DNA from: Aurantimonas sp036549475
GTDB lineage: Bacteria; Pseudomonadota; Alphaproteobacteria; Rhizobiales; Rhizobiaceae
Direction: 5' to 3'
NCBI RefSeq assembly: GCF_036549475.1
Contig: NZ_JAZHLI010000020.1
Coordinates: forward strand, 1-64,000
Length of the DNA: 64,000 nt
Below the pieces are notes generated by a model. It ran no database searches. It saw only the letters and a program-made list of their open reading frames with translations, and was not told the origin of the DNA. The position numbers were made by a program, and so were the translations under genes. Of the stretch, positions 25,669 to 37,393 are shown piece by piece (the stretch's first letter is position 1; every line of letters starts with the position of its first letter).

Positions 25669-26676
25669 ATGGGCCCGGCTGGCGTTGTCCTGTTCATTCT
25701 CCTCTCGACGGTCGCGGCCGGCGGGCTCGCCTTCGCCTTTCTGCAGCCGCGGATCGTCAAGGAACGCAAGGTGGAGAACCGCCGCGCGCAATATACGCGC
25801 GACGACAGCGAACGCCGCTCGCTCAAGGTCGCGCGCGACCGGTTGAAGGAGCAGGACAAGCGGCGCAAGACGATCCAGTCGTCGCTCAAGGAGCTCGAAT
25901 CCCGTCACAAGGAGCGCGACAAGCACACCGGCAAGCTGACCCTGCAGCGCCAGCTCGAACAGGCCGGATGGAAGCTGTCGGTCAAGCAGTTCGTGCTGTT
26001 CAGCATCGTGCTGGGCCTGGTCAGCACGATGGTCGCGGCGATCTTCGGTGCGCCGCTCCTGCTGCTCGTCGGCGCCGCCGTCGTCGGCGGGCTCGGTCTG
26101 CCGCGCTTCCTGCTGGCGCGGGCGCGCAAGAAGCGGTTCCAGAAGTTCGGCGAGGAGTTTCCCAATGCCATCGACCTGATCGTGCGCGGCGTCAAATCCG
26201 GTCTGCCGCTGAACGACACCCTGAAGATCGTCTCCAGCGAGACGATGGAGCCGGTGCGCAGCGAGTTCCGCAAGATCATCGAGAGCCAGCAGATGGGTGT
26301 GCCGATCTCCGAAGCGGTCGAGCGGCTCTATCGCAACATTCCCACCTCGGAGGCGAACTTCTTCGCCATCGTCATCGCCATCCAGTCGCAGGCCGGCGGC
26401 AACCTGTCGGAAGCGCTCGGCAATCTGTCGGCGGTCCTGCGCGACCGCAAGAAGATGCGGGCCAAGGTCCAGGCGATGTCGATGGAAGCCAAGGCGTCCG
26501 GCGGCATCATCGGCGCGCTGCCCGTGATCGTGGCCGGTCTCGTCTACATCACGACGCCCGATTACATCTCCGTCCTGTTCACCTCGGGTACCGGTAATCT
26601 GATTCTTGCGGTCTCGGCCGTGTGGATGGCGACCGGCGTCTTCGTGATGAAGAAGATGATCAGCTTCGAGTTCTAG
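25669..26676 (+). CDS. tadB: Pilus platform protein TadB (CpaG)
   Basis: A 335-residue inner-membrane protein of the T2SF fold. It has an N-terminal helix (VVLFILLSTVAAGGLAFAFL), a charged coiled-coil stretch near residues 35-85, paired helices about 100-145, the cytoplasmic domain FPNAIDLIVRGVKSGLPLND through VPISEAVERLYRNIPTSEAN and QAGGNLSEALGNLS, and two C-terminal helices. Start at 25669, two bases after the cpaF stop. It is the membrane base on which CpaF acts, with TadC. Confidence 0.92.
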   Translation: MGPAGVVLFILLSTVAAGGLAFAFLQPRIVKERKVENRRAQYTRDDSERRSLKVARDRLKEQDKRRKTIQSSLKELESRHKERDKHTGKLTLQRQLEQAGWKLSVKQFVLFSIVLGLVSTMVAAIFGAPLLLLVGAAVVGGLGLPRFLLARARKKRFQKFGEEFPNAIDLIVRGVKSGLPLNDTLKIVSSETMEPVRSEFRKIIESQQMGVPISEAVERLYRNIPTSEANFFAIVIAIQSQAGGNLSEALGNLSAVLRDRKKMRAKVQAMSMEAKASGGIIGALPVIVAGLVYITTPDYISVLFTSGTGNLILAVSAVWMATGVFVMKKMISFEF

Positions 26677-26730
26677 GGCCGACCGGCGCCGGGCCATCAG
26701 GCGCAGCCGAAGCGGAAGGTGCAGACGCAG

Positions 26731-27720
26731 ATGAATTCGATGTTCGCGCTACTCGGGATCACCCCGGCGGTCGCCGCCAGCGTGGTCATGGCGATTGCGG
26801 TGTTCACCACCTTCATCGCCATCGCCATGCCGATGCTGGCCGGCAACCAGCTCAAGAGCCGGATGAAGGCGGTCGCGCTGGAGCGCGACGAGATGCGGGC
26901 GCGCGAACGGGCGCGGATGGCGGCCGAAAACGACCGGGGGCGCTCGGGCCTGCGCCAGCAGGACAGCAAGGGCATCGCCAGCTTGGTCGTCGAGCGGCTC
27001 AACCTGCGCAAGGCCCTGGCCGACGACAAGACCGTCTCGAACCTGCGCAATGCCGGCTATCGCGGCCAGCGCCCGCTGACCCTCTTCCTGTTTGCCCGCG
27101 CGGTGTTGCCGCTGGTCGTGTTCGCGGTGGCCCTTTTCTATGTCTTCGGTCTCGGCCTCCTCCAGTCGAGTCCGCCGATGCTGCGCGTCGCGATCTGCCT
27201 GGGCGTCGCCTATGTCGGCTTCATCGCGCCGGTCCTCTTCGTGCAGAACCGGGCCACCAAGCGCCGGCTGTCGATCACGCGGGCCTGGCCGGACGCCCTG
27301 GATCTGCTGCTGATCTGCGTGGAATCGGGCAATTCCATCGAGGCGGCCTTTCGCCGGGTGGCCGAGGAGATCGGCATCCAGTCGATCCCGCTGGCCGAGG
27401 AACTGGTGCTCGTCTGCGCCGAACTGTCCTATCTACCGGACCGAAAGGTGGCCTACGACAATCTGGCCGCACGTACGGGCATCGACGGCGTGCGCACGGT
27501 CTGCACCGCGCTCGTCCAGGCCGAGCGCTACGGCACGCCACTCGGCACCGCGCTGCGCACGCTGTCCCAGGAAAACCGCGACCAGCGGATGAATCTCGCA
27601 GAGAAGAAGGCCGCCGCGCTGCCGCCGAAGCTGACGGTGCCGATGATCGTGTTCTTCCTGCCGGTGCTGTTCGCCGTGATCATCGGACCGGCGATCATCA
27701 AGGTCATGGCCGTCCAATAG
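26731..27720 (+). CDS. tadC: Pilus platform protein TadC (CpaH)
   Basis: The 329-residue partner of TadB with the same fold: N-terminal helix (AASVVMAIAVFTTFIAIAMP), central helices (LFLFARAVLPLVVFAVALFY), T2SF core (WPDALDLLLICVESGNSIEA, FRRVAEEI) and closing helices (PMIVFFLPVLFAVIIGPAII). The ATG at 26731 follows GGAAGG; a GTG 12 bases upstream is the alternative. Last gene of the + strand cluster; tadD is convergent across a terminator. Confidence 0.92.
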   Translation: MNSMFALLGITPAVAASVVMAIAVFTTFIAIAMPMLAGNQLKSRMKAVALERDEMRARERARMAAENDRGRSGLRQQDSKGIASLVVERLNLRKALADDKTVSNLRNAGYRGQRPLTLFLFARAVLPLVVFAVALFYVFGLGLLQSSPPMLRVAICLGVAYVGFIAPVLFVQNRATKRRLSITRAWPDALDLLLICVESGNSIEAAFRRVAEEIGIQSIPLAEELVLVCAELSYLPDRKVAYDNLAARTGIDGVRTVCTALVQAERYGTPLGTALRTLSQENRDQRMNLAEKKAAALPPKLTVPMIVFFLPVLFAVIIGPAIIKVMAVQ

Positions 27721-27872
27721 AACCGCCGGGCAGGGGCCGAGGTCAAACGAAGGGCTGCAACCGAGGTCGTGTTCGCCTCCGGCACGCCGCCGGAGAGTGA
27801 TCCAGGCAGCCGGCCGAACAGGCTTTCGTGCAGTCTTGGGGATCGCATCGCGGCCCGGTATCACACCAGAAA

Positions 27873-27910
27873 CGAGGAAGGGCGCGGCTGGCCGGCCGCG
27901 CCCTTCCTCG
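27873..27910 (-). terminator. Strong terminator hairpin between tadC and tadD
   Basis: CGAGGAAGGGCGCGGC pairs with GCCGCGCCCTTCCTCG, a 16-base-pair stem with a 6-base loop. Leftward of it, on the - strand, comes GTTTCTGG, a weak T-rich tail. It lies 29 bases after the tadD stop and may also stop + strand transcripts from tadC. Confidence 0.7.
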
Positions 27911-27938
27911 CGTGTGTGTGTCGGTGTCGACCGGCCGG

Positions 27939-28757
27939 TCAGTTCTCGGCGCGGTCCTTGTCCTTGAGCATCGACCAGGTGTCCTGCTGGGACAGCATCG
28001 CCTTCAGGAAGGCGACATTGGCCTCCGCCTCAGACGGCGACAATTCGCTGGTGGCGATCTTCTCGGCCTCCTCGAAGCGGCCCTGCAGGCCGACGACCAG
28101 TGCCAGGTTCTGGCGCACGCGGCTGTCGCTGCCGGGCTGGGCGGCGGCGGACCGCAGGTAGGATTCGGCCGATTTCAGATCGCTGCCGAGGAGATAGGAC
28201 ATGCCGAGATTGGACAGAATCGTCGGCTCGTTGGGCTGCATGTCCAGCGCCTTGCGGTAAAGCGTGCGCGCGCCGGCCTGCTGGCCCATCTGGTCGAGGA
28301 TGGCGCCCTCGGCGGAATAGAGGCGCCAGTCCGGATAGTCGGGGGTCTGGGCCCTGCGGATGGTCTCCAGCGCCTTGGGCAGGTCACCGGCAGCCGCCAG
28401 GGCCTTGCCGTAGGCAGCGAGAACGTCGCGATCCTTGGAATGGGCGATCGCCATCTGCTGCATCACCGCCAGCGACTGGTCGTTGCGGCCGGCCATCTGC
28501 AAGGCTGCGGCATAGGAGAGGCCGGTCGGCTTGTCCTTGGGATTGCGGTCGTAGGCGGCGCCATAGGTGCGGACCGCCGACTGGAGCTCGGTCGAGTTCA
28601 TCTGCGCCACGGTGCGGCCCTGCGCCGGGCGCTGGATCGAACCGGTGGTCTCGTTGGAGACCGAGCCGCAGCCCTGGACGAGCAGCAGTGCGAGGCCTGC
28701 ACCGAGGAGCAACCCCTGTTTCGCACGGCGTACCGAACTAGTTCCGCGCCCGACCAT
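27939..28757 (-). CDS. tadD: TPR lipoprotein TadD
   Basis: A 272-residue lipoprotein: RRAKQGLLLGAGLALLLVQG then Cys in lipobox LVQGC. The mature part is tetratricopeptide repeats (DRDVLAAYGKALAAAGDLPK, GARTLYRKALDMQPNEPTIL, SNLGMSYLLGSDLKSAESYL, VRQNLALVVGLQGRFEEAEK). The start follows AGGAGA. TadD-type lipoproteins are accessory factors of Tad pilus biogenesis in the periplasm or outer membrane. It faces tadC in convergent orientation and is divergent from the aminopeptidase gene. TadE, TadF and TadG genes are not in the window. Confidence 0.88.
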   Translation of the reverse strand: MVGRGTSSVRRAKQGLLLGAGLALLLVQGCGSVSNETTGSIQRPAQGRTVAQMNSTELQSAVRTYGAAYDRNPKDKPTGLSYAAALQMAGRNDQSLAVMQQMAIAHSKDRDVLAAYGKALAAAGDLPKALETIRRAQTPDYPDWRLYSAEGAILDQMGQQAGARTLYRKALDMQPNEPTILSNLGMSYLLGSDLKSAESYLRSAAAQPGSDSRVRQNLALVVGLQGRFEEAEKIATSELSPSEAEANVAFLKAMLSQQDTWSMLKDKDRAEN

Positions 28758-28834
28758 GATCTCTCCTGTCCCGCCTGCACGCCGATCCCTGTAAATACGG
28801 ACCGGCCTTCGAGGATGAGAGTATTTCGTTAACC

Positions 28835-28849
28835 CTAATGACCGGTTAA
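28835..28849. promoter_or_regulatory. CtrA-like box between tadD and the aminopeptidase gene
   Basis: CTAA-TGACCGG-TTAA, one mismatch from TTAA-N7-TTAA. It lies 78 bases upstream of the tadD start in the divergent region. Another TTAA occurs at 28829-28832 but not at the right spacing. Confidence 0.3.
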
Positions 28850-28884
28850 TCCCGTGTCCGGACGCAACCCAGGAAATGCCCCCG

Positions 28885-30294
<1,410 letters not shown>

Positions 30295-30360
30295 GATCCG
30301 CACCGGCGGCCGCCTCGTCCGGCGGTCGCCGGCAGCACTGCCCGTGAACCCGAGGACCCC

Positions 30361-31239
30361 ATGACCGAATCCCTCGATCCCCGCCTCAACGCCATGCGCC
30401 CCGATCTGGCAGATCGCCGGCTCGAAGGGCAGGTCACGGCGGACCGGTTCGTCGAGGGAGCCTTGCGCCGGATCATTGCCCCGCTCGCGCCGGTGCGCCG
30501 ACATCCTGCCGGCAACGCGCCGCTCGACACCGAAGCCCTGTTCGGCGAGATCGTGACCGTCTTCGACGAGGACCAGGAAGGCTGGGCCTGGGTGCAGCTT
30601 CAGCACGACGCCTATGTCGGCTACGTGCCAAGTGCCGCGCTCGGGGCGCCGGGCGCGTCCCCGACGCATCGGGTCAGCGTGCCGCGGACGCTGGTGTTTC
30701 CGGGCTACGACATCAAGCTGCCGCCGCTGCACGACCTGCCGATGGGCGCGAGGGTGGCGGTGGTCGGGGCCGGGGAGGACCACAACGCCTCCTATGCCCG
30801 TATCGAGCCGGCCGGCGCCGTCGTCACCCAGCATATCGAGCCGGCCGGCAACGTGGCCGGTGACTACGTCGCCATTGCCGAGCAGTTTCTTGGCGTGCCC
30901 TATCTGTGGGGTGGCAAGAGCGCCTCGGGCATCGACTGTTCCGGGCTTGTCCAGATCGCCTGCCAGATGGCCGGGATCGATGCGCCGCGCGACACCGACA
31001 TGCATGAGCGCGGGCTCGGCACCCGCATTGCCGGCGTCGAGGCCCTGCAGCGCGGCGACCTGGTCTTCTGGAAGGGGCATGTCGGCATCATGCTCGACGG
31101 CACACGGCTCCTGCACGCCAATGCCCATCACATGATGACGGCCGTAGAGCCGCTCGCGGCCATGATCGAACGGCTGGACAACAAGGGCGCGCCGGTCACG
31201 AGCGTCCGCCGGGTTCGCGCCGCCGGGACGCCGCGATAG
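30361..31239 (+). CDS. NlpC/P60 family cell-wall peptidase with SH3 domains
   Basis: A 292-residue protein of the dipeptidyl-peptidase VI type, which cuts peptides such as D-Glu-(meso-DAP/Lys) in peptidoglycan fragments. Two SH3-like segments (about 40-90, WAWVQLQHDAYVGYVPSAAL, and 105-155) precede the NlpC domain: GVPYLWGGKSASGIDCSGLV with catalytic Cys193, then FWKGHVGIM with His240 and LLHANAHH with His252. There is no signal peptide, so it may recycle murein peptides in the cytoplasm, fitting its pairing with the aminopeptidase just upstream. Confidence 0.9.
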   Translation: MTESLDPRLNAMRPDLADRRLEGQVTADRFVEGALRRIIAPLAPVRRHPAGNAPLDTEALFGEIVTVFDEDQEGWAWVQLQHDAYVGYVPSAALGAPGASPTHRVSVPRTLVFPGYDIKLPPLHDLPMGARVAVVGAGEDHNASYARIEPAGAVVTQHIEPAGNVAGDYVAIAEQFLGVPYLWGGKSASGIDCSGLVQIACQMAGIDAPRDTDMHERGLGTRIAGVEALQRGDLVFWKGHVGIMLDGTRLLHANAHHMMTAVEPLAAMIERLDNKGAPVTSVRRVRAAGTPR

Positions 31240-31333
31240 CGAACATCCGGTCGCCTCGCGCAAGGGTTATTTGACCTTGAGATCCCAGGGACGTTTCTCG
31301 TCTGGCATCACCATCGCGCATGGAGATCCTGTG

Positions 31334-31768
31334 ATGAAGACCACGATGGTTGTTGCAGCCGCATGGCTTGTCGCCCTCGCCGGCGGCGTTGCCGCGCAGG
31401 GCATGTCCGATGGGGCAGCCGACGGGTCGGGCATGGATCACGGCGCCATGCATGGCACTGCGACGGAGCACGGCGCCATGGACGAGGCCAATCCGTCGGC
31501 CGCGGCATTGGACAGCCCGTCGAGCAAGGCGTTCATCGCGGCCACCGACCGGATGCACGAGGGCATGTCGGTGGCGCTGACAGGCGATGCCGACGTCGAT
31601 TTCGTGCGCGGCATGATCGCCCACCATCAAGGCGCGATCGACATGGCCGAGGTCGAGCTGGAATACGGCAAGGATCCCGAATTGCGGGCGCTGGCCGAAG
31701 CCATCATCACCGCCCAGGAAGCCGAGATCGCCCAGATGAGCGCCTGGCTGGAGCGCAACGCGCGCTGA
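31334..31768 (+). CDS. DUF305 domain exported protein
   Basis: A 144-residue protein with a signal peptide (MVVAAAWLVALAGGVAAQG), a His/Met-rich stretch (GSGMDHGAMHGTATEHGAMD) and a DUF305 domain: DFVRGMIAHHQGAIDMAEVE and ITAQEAEIAQMSAWL. DUF305 is ferritin-like and proteins of this kind are often linked with copper; the Met/His stretch suggests metal binding in the periplasm. The ATG at 31334 has GGAG 8 bases upstream and gives a proper signal peptide; the longer frame does not. No metal gene is adjacent. Confidence 0.85.
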   Translation: MKTTMVVAAAWLVALAGGVAAQGMSDGAADGSGMDHGAMHGTATEHGAMDEANPSAAALDSPSSKAFIAATDRMHEGMSVALTGDADVDFVRGMIAHHQGAIDMAEVELEYGKDPELRALAEAIITAQEAEIAQMSAWLERNAR

Positions 31769-31795
31769 GCGGCGCCGCCGCTTCAGCCCGTTCCC

Positions 31796-32737
31796 TCAGT
31801 ATCCCGCCGCGCGGTCCACCACGCCGCGCAGCGGTTCGCCGCGCTCATGGGCCGCGATCTGCCGCATGACCGCGGGAGCCAGTGCGTCGGGATCTGACAC
31901 CGCGGCCGCATGGGGCGTGATGAAGACCCGGGGATGGCGCCACAGCGGGTGATCCGACGGCAGCGGCTCGACATTGAAGACGTCGAGCGAGGCTTCCATC
32001 AGCGTCTCCTGTTCAAGCGCATCGAGGATCGCGGCCTCGTTCTGCAGGCCGCCGCGCCCGGCATTGATCAGCACCGGCCCGCCCAGCGGCGTCTGCCGCT
32101 TGAGCCGCGACAGCAGTCCGGCGTCGATGATGCCGCGGGTCTCGGCGGTCAGCGGCAGCAGCACGACCAGAATGTCGGATGCCGCCAGAAAGCCGTCCAG
32201 ACCGTCCTGCCCGGCATGGGTGTCGATCCCGTCGATCGCCTTCTCAGTGCGGCTCCAGCCGGCGACCTGGAAGCCGAGGACGCGCAACTTCCGGGCGGCA
32301 TCCTGCCCGAGTTCGCCCAGGCCCATGATGCCGACGGTGATCTCCCTGGCGGCGGGCTGCATGCGCTCGTGCCAGATCGTCTGGACCTGCTGGGCGCGGT
32401 AGGCGCGGCCGCGGCGGAAATGATCGAGCACCCGCCAGACGACATATTCGCTCATCCGGCTGGTGAGGTCTTCGGCGACGATGCGCACCACCGGCACGTC
32501 GGGCAGGCCCCGGTCGGCGAAGATGTGGTCGACGCCGGCACCGAGCGAGAAAACCGCCTTCAGGTTGGGCAGGTTCTCCAGAAGGCCCGGCGGCTGCTTC
32601 CAGACCACGGCGTATTCGATCGCCGGGTCGTCCGAGCGGGCGGGCTCAAGGACGATGTCGCGGTCGCCGTCGGCCGCTTCCAGCGCGGCGCGCCAGCGCA
32701 TCGGATCGAAGCCGGTCACGGACAGAAGAATGGTCAT
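31796..32737 (-). CDS. ghrA: Glyoxylate/hydroxypyruvate reductase A-like dehydrogenase
   Basis: A 313-residue D-2-hydroxyacid dehydrogenase, NAD(P)H-dependent. The nucleotide-binding loop is VGIMGLGELGQDAARKL; catalytic residues appear in LINAGRGGLQNEAAILDAL (Arg), DVFNVEPLPSDHPLW (Glu) and ITPHAAAVSDPD (His). The start of the protein and LGAGVDHIFADRGLP match the GhrA subfamily, which reduces glyoxylate and hydroxypyruvate. It is the last gene of the - strand run from yejA1, three bases after the Nudix gene, and converges with the DUF305 gene. Confidence 0.88.
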   Translation of the reverse strand: MTILLSVTGFDPMRWRAALEAADGDRDIVLEPARSDDPAIEYAVVWKQPPGLLENLPNLKAVFSLGAGVDHIFADRGLPDVPVVRIVAEDLTSRMSEYVVWRVLDHFRRGRAYRAQQVQTIWHERMQPAAREITVGIMGLGELGQDAARKLRVLGFQVAGWSRTEKAIDGIDTHAGQDGLDGFLAASDILVVLLPLTAETRGIIDAGLLSRLKRQTPLGGPVLINAGRGGLQNEAAILDALEQETLMEASLDVFNVEPLPSDHPLWRHPRVFITPHAAAVSDPDALAPAVMRQIAAHERGEPLRGVVDRAAGY

Positions 32738-32740
32738 CGG

Positions 32741-33393
32741 TCAGTCCTCGCTGTCGAGCGTGCCCAGAAGTGCCTGGGCGCGCGAGCGGCCGAGCCGCGC
32801 GAACCAGTGGGTGCAGGCGATCAGATAGCCGTTCTCCACGCGCCGCTCGTCGACCGCGGCGATCAGGTCGTCGACCCTGGCAAGGATCGGCCGGATGTCC
32901 TCGTCCTCGTCGGCATTGCCGGCAGAGCTCGCCAGGTTCGACGCGTCCACCAGGGCCAGGAAGATGGTCGCGTGTTCGTCGGTCAGGCCGGGCGCCGCCA
33001 GCATCCGGAAGCAGCTCTCGATGGCCTGGGGCGCCAGGCCCGTCTCTTCGGTCAGCTCGCGTTCGGCGGCCGCCTCGTCGGATTCGCCCTCGTCGACCAT
33101 GCCAGCCGGCAGTTCCAGCGCCGCGCCGCATTCGGTCTTGAGTGCCGCGGCCAGCCGGAACTGGCGAATGACGACGATGGAATCCAGCACCGGGTCGTAG
33201 GGAATGATGACCACGACCGAGCCGGTGTGGAGATATTCGCGGCGCACCGGGCCGATCATGCCCGCGCCGTCGAGGCTCGCATGGCGCAGGGTCGCCGCCT
33301 TGAAATCGCGGAACCCGCCATGCAGCAACTCGTCGCTCACGAGCTCCGTCTCGATCGGCTGGTCGTCGAGCCTGTCGCGATAGTGACCTGTAC

Positions 33394-33397
<4 letters not shown>
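32741..33397 (-). CDS. Nudix hydrolase (ADP-sugar type)
   Basis: A 218-residue Nudix hydrolase with a complete box: GMVDEGESDEAAAERELTEE followed by TGL. The surrounding layout (VVVIIPYDPVLDSIVVIRQF, ALELPAGMVDEGE, FRMLAAPGLTDEHATIFLAL) is that of ADP-ribose or ADP-sugar pyrophosphatases. It starts by an ATGA overlap with yejF, so it is coupled to the transporter gene. The exact substrate is not deducible. Confidence 0.88.
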
Positions 33398-35058
<1,661 letters not shown>

Positions 35059-35080
35059 GTGGAGATTCCTTGTTCCGGCG

Positions 35081-36079
35081 TCATCGCGTGGACGGTGCGG
35101 CGGCGCTGCGGGCCGGCTGGTGACAGGGGGCGGCATCCGGAGCGCCATGATGATCGCCGCCATCGTCGGCACAGACACCGCGCTCGATCTCGACCGTTGC
35201 GTGGCCGATGGCGAAGCGACGGCTGAGCTCGGCCTTGATGGAACGGGTGATCGCGGTGCCGTCGGCCCCGTCCGCGATGCAGGCGTGTAGCGTGGCGACG
35301 GTGCGCTCGGGCGTGATCGACCAGGCATGGACATGGTGGACCTCGCGCAGGCCAGGCACCGAGGCGACGAGATGCGGCTCGACCTCGGAGATGTCGATCC
35401 CGCCGGGGGCGCCCTCCAGCAGGACGTGGCCGGCGTCGCGGACCAGCCGCCAGGCCGAGACGAGAATGATCACCGAGACCAGCACCGACAGGATCGGATC
35501 GATGGGCGTCCAGCCGGTCCACAGGATGACGATCGCCGCAAGGATCGCGGCCACCGAGCCGAGGAGATCGCCCAGCACATGGAGTACCGCGCCGCGGATG
35601 TTGAGGTTCTCGCGGTCGGCGCCGTGGAGCACGAGGAAGACGCCGATGTTGACCACCAGCCCGGCGACGGCGACCGCCATCATGGTGCCGCCGAGGATCG
35701 GGCTCGGCGCCTGCAGCCGGTGGAAAGCCTCGTAGATGATGACGGCGGCGATCAGGAAGAGCGCCAGGCCGTTGACGAAGGCCACGAGCACCTGGAAGCG
35801 GTCGTAGCCGAAGGTGCGGCGCGCGTCGCTGGGCTTGCGCGCGAGCCGGAAGGCGAACCAGCCGAGCGCCAGGGCGGCGAAGTCGGTCAGCATGTGCCCG
35901 GCATCGGCCAGCAGCGCCAGCGAGCCCGAGACGATGCCGCCGACCACCTCGGCGGCCATGAACAGGCCGGTCAGGACTGCCGCGACGGCGATCCGCGTCT
36001 CGTTGGCGCCCGCCGCATGGCCGGTAAAGCCATGGGAATGGTCGTGGCCGCCATGGTCGTGATGGGAATGATTGCTCAT
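35081..36079 (-). CDS. CDF family divalent metal cation exporter
   Basis: A 332-residue cation-diffusion-facilitator antiporter exporting Zn2+ or a similar metal. The N-terminus is His-rich (SNHSHHDHGGHDHSHGF), then six helices, with the metal-site motifs LLADAGHMLTDFAAL (helix 2) and LHVLGDLLGSVAAI (helix 5, His-x3-Asp). The C-terminal cytoplasmic domain ends with a second His/Cys-rich stretch (ADDGGDHHGAPDAAPCHQP). The ATG at 36079 has GGAGA 7 bases before it. It sits between yejE and yejF on the same strand, an unusual place. Confidence 0.9.
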   Translation of the reverse strand: MSNHSHHDHGGHDHSHGFTGHAAGANETRIAVAAVLTGLFMAAEVVGGIVSGSLALLADAGHMLTDFAALALGWFAFRLARKPSDARRTFGYDRFQVLVAFVNGLALFLIAAVIIYEAFHRLQAPSPILGGTMMAVAVAGLVVNIGVFLVLHGADRENLNIRGAVLHVLGDLLGSVAAILAAIVILWTGWTPIDPILSVLVSVIILVSAWRLVRDAGHVLLEGAPGGIDISEVEPHLVASVPGLREVHHVHAWSITPERTVATLHACIADGADGTAITRSIKAELSRRFAIGHATVEIERGVCADDGGDHHGAPDAAPCHQPARSAAAPSTR

Positions 36080-36158
36080 GCCGTCGTCTCCGGCGGAGGG
36101 CCGGCAGCAGTTCGACGGCACCCGCGTGCGGGAAGCGTGGTTGGCGCCGACATCGACC

Positions 36159-37391
36159 TCACCCGAAGCTCTTGCGGGGATCGAAGGCGTCGCGGACCGC
36201 CTCGCCGACGAAGACCAGCAGCGACAGCATCAGCGATATCACGAAGAAGCCGGAGAAGCCGAGCCAGGGCGCCTGCAGGTTGTTCTTGCCCTGGGCCAGC
36301 AGCTCGCCCAGCGAGGGCGAGCCCGGGGGCAGGCCGAAGCCCAGGAAGTCGAGCGAGGTGAGTGTGGTGATCGAGCCGTTGAGGATGAAGGGCAGGAAGG
36401 TCAGCGTCGCCACCATCGCATTGGGCAGGAGATGGCGGGTCATGATCGTCCAGTCACCGACGCCCAGCGCCCGCGCGGCATTGACGTATTCGAAGTTGCG
36501 GGCGCGCAGGAACTCGGCCCGCACCACGCCGACGAAGGCCACCCAGGAGAACAGCAGCATGATGCCGAGCAGGACCCAGAAGCCCGGCGGCAGGATCGCG
36601 GCGATGATCAGAAGCAGATAGAGCACCGGGATCGACGACCAGATCTCGATGAAGCGCTGGAACAGAAGGTCGAGCCACCCGCCGAAATAGCCCTGCACGG
36701 CGCCGGCCGCCACGCCGATCACCGCCGAGGCCGCCGTCAGGATCAGCCCGAACAGCACCGAGATGCGGAAGCCGTAGATCAGCCGCGCGGCAACGTCGCG
36801 CGCCTGGTCGTCGGTGCCCAGCCAGTTCATGTTGCCGAAATTGCAGTTCGGGTCCTCGACGCCGAGCGGATAACGCTGGCAGCGCTCCGCCTCGGTGAAT
36901 GTCCAGGAGGGCGCGGAGGGGGCCGGCGTCGGGATGGCGTTGTTGACGGTCTGGTAGGAATAGCGGATCGGCGGCCAGATCGCCCAGCCATTGGCCGCAA
37001 TCTCGTCCTGCACGAAGGGATCGCGATAATTGGTCACCGGCAGGAAGCCGCCGAACACCTCCTCCGGATAGTCGACGACGATCGGGTAGTAGAACTCGCC
37101 CTTGTACTCGACGAGGAGCGGCCGGTCGTTGGCGACGAGTTCGGCAAGGCCCGTCACGACGAACAGGACGAGGAAGATCCAGAGCGACCAGAAGCCCCGC
37201 CGATTGGCCTTGAAGTTGTGCCAGCGGCGCAGGTTCAGCGGCGACAGGCGCGGGCGTTTCGTGGTCTGCGATTCCGGCACCATCTGCGCGATGCCGGCGG
37301 TCTGCTCGCGCGCGATGTCGGCGGCACGTTCCTCGGGGGTCGTACGGTCGCGCTTTTCGGCGTCGAGGCGGTCCTTCAGTGCGTCGTCCAT
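36159..37391 (-). CDS. yejE: Peptide ABC transporter permease YejE
   Basis: A 410-residue DppC/OppC-type permease. A charged N-terminal stretch of about 55 residues precedes the first helix (FWSLWIFLVLFVVTGLAELV), then a YejE-specific periplasmic loop (GEFYYPIVVDYPEEVFGGFL, then WLGTDDQARDVAARLIYGFR) and the permease core with the EAA loop AEFLRARNFEYVNAARALGV. The ATG at 37391 has GGGAGG 7 bases before it, two bases after the yejB stop. It pairs with YejB. Confidence 0.93.
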   Translation of the reverse strand: MDDALKDRLDAEKRDRTTPEERAADIAREQTAGIAQMVPESQTTKRPRLSPLNLRRWHNFKANRRGFWSLWIFLVLFVVTGLAELVANDRPLLVEYKGEFYYPIVVDYPEEVFGGFLPVTNYRDPFVQDEIAANGWAIWPPIRYSYQTVNNAIPTPAPSAPSWTFTEAERCQRYPLGVEDPNCNFGNMNWLGTDDQARDVAARLIYGFRISVLFGLILTAASAVIGVAAGAVQGYFGGWLDLLFQRFIEIWSSIPVLYLLLIIAAILPPGFWVLLGIMLLFSWVAFVGVVRAEFLRARNFEYVNAARALGVGDWTIMTRHLLPNAMVATLTFLPFILNGSITTLTSLDFLGFGLPPGSPSLGELLAQGKNNLQAPWLGFSGFFVISLMLSLLVFVGEAVRDAFDPRKSFG

Positions 37392-37393
37392 CG

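Noticed and set aside
31240..31333. Longer start for the DUF305 gene at 31271
   Set aside because: It would put about 21 polar residues before the signal peptide, and the ATG at 31334 has a ribosome-binding site.
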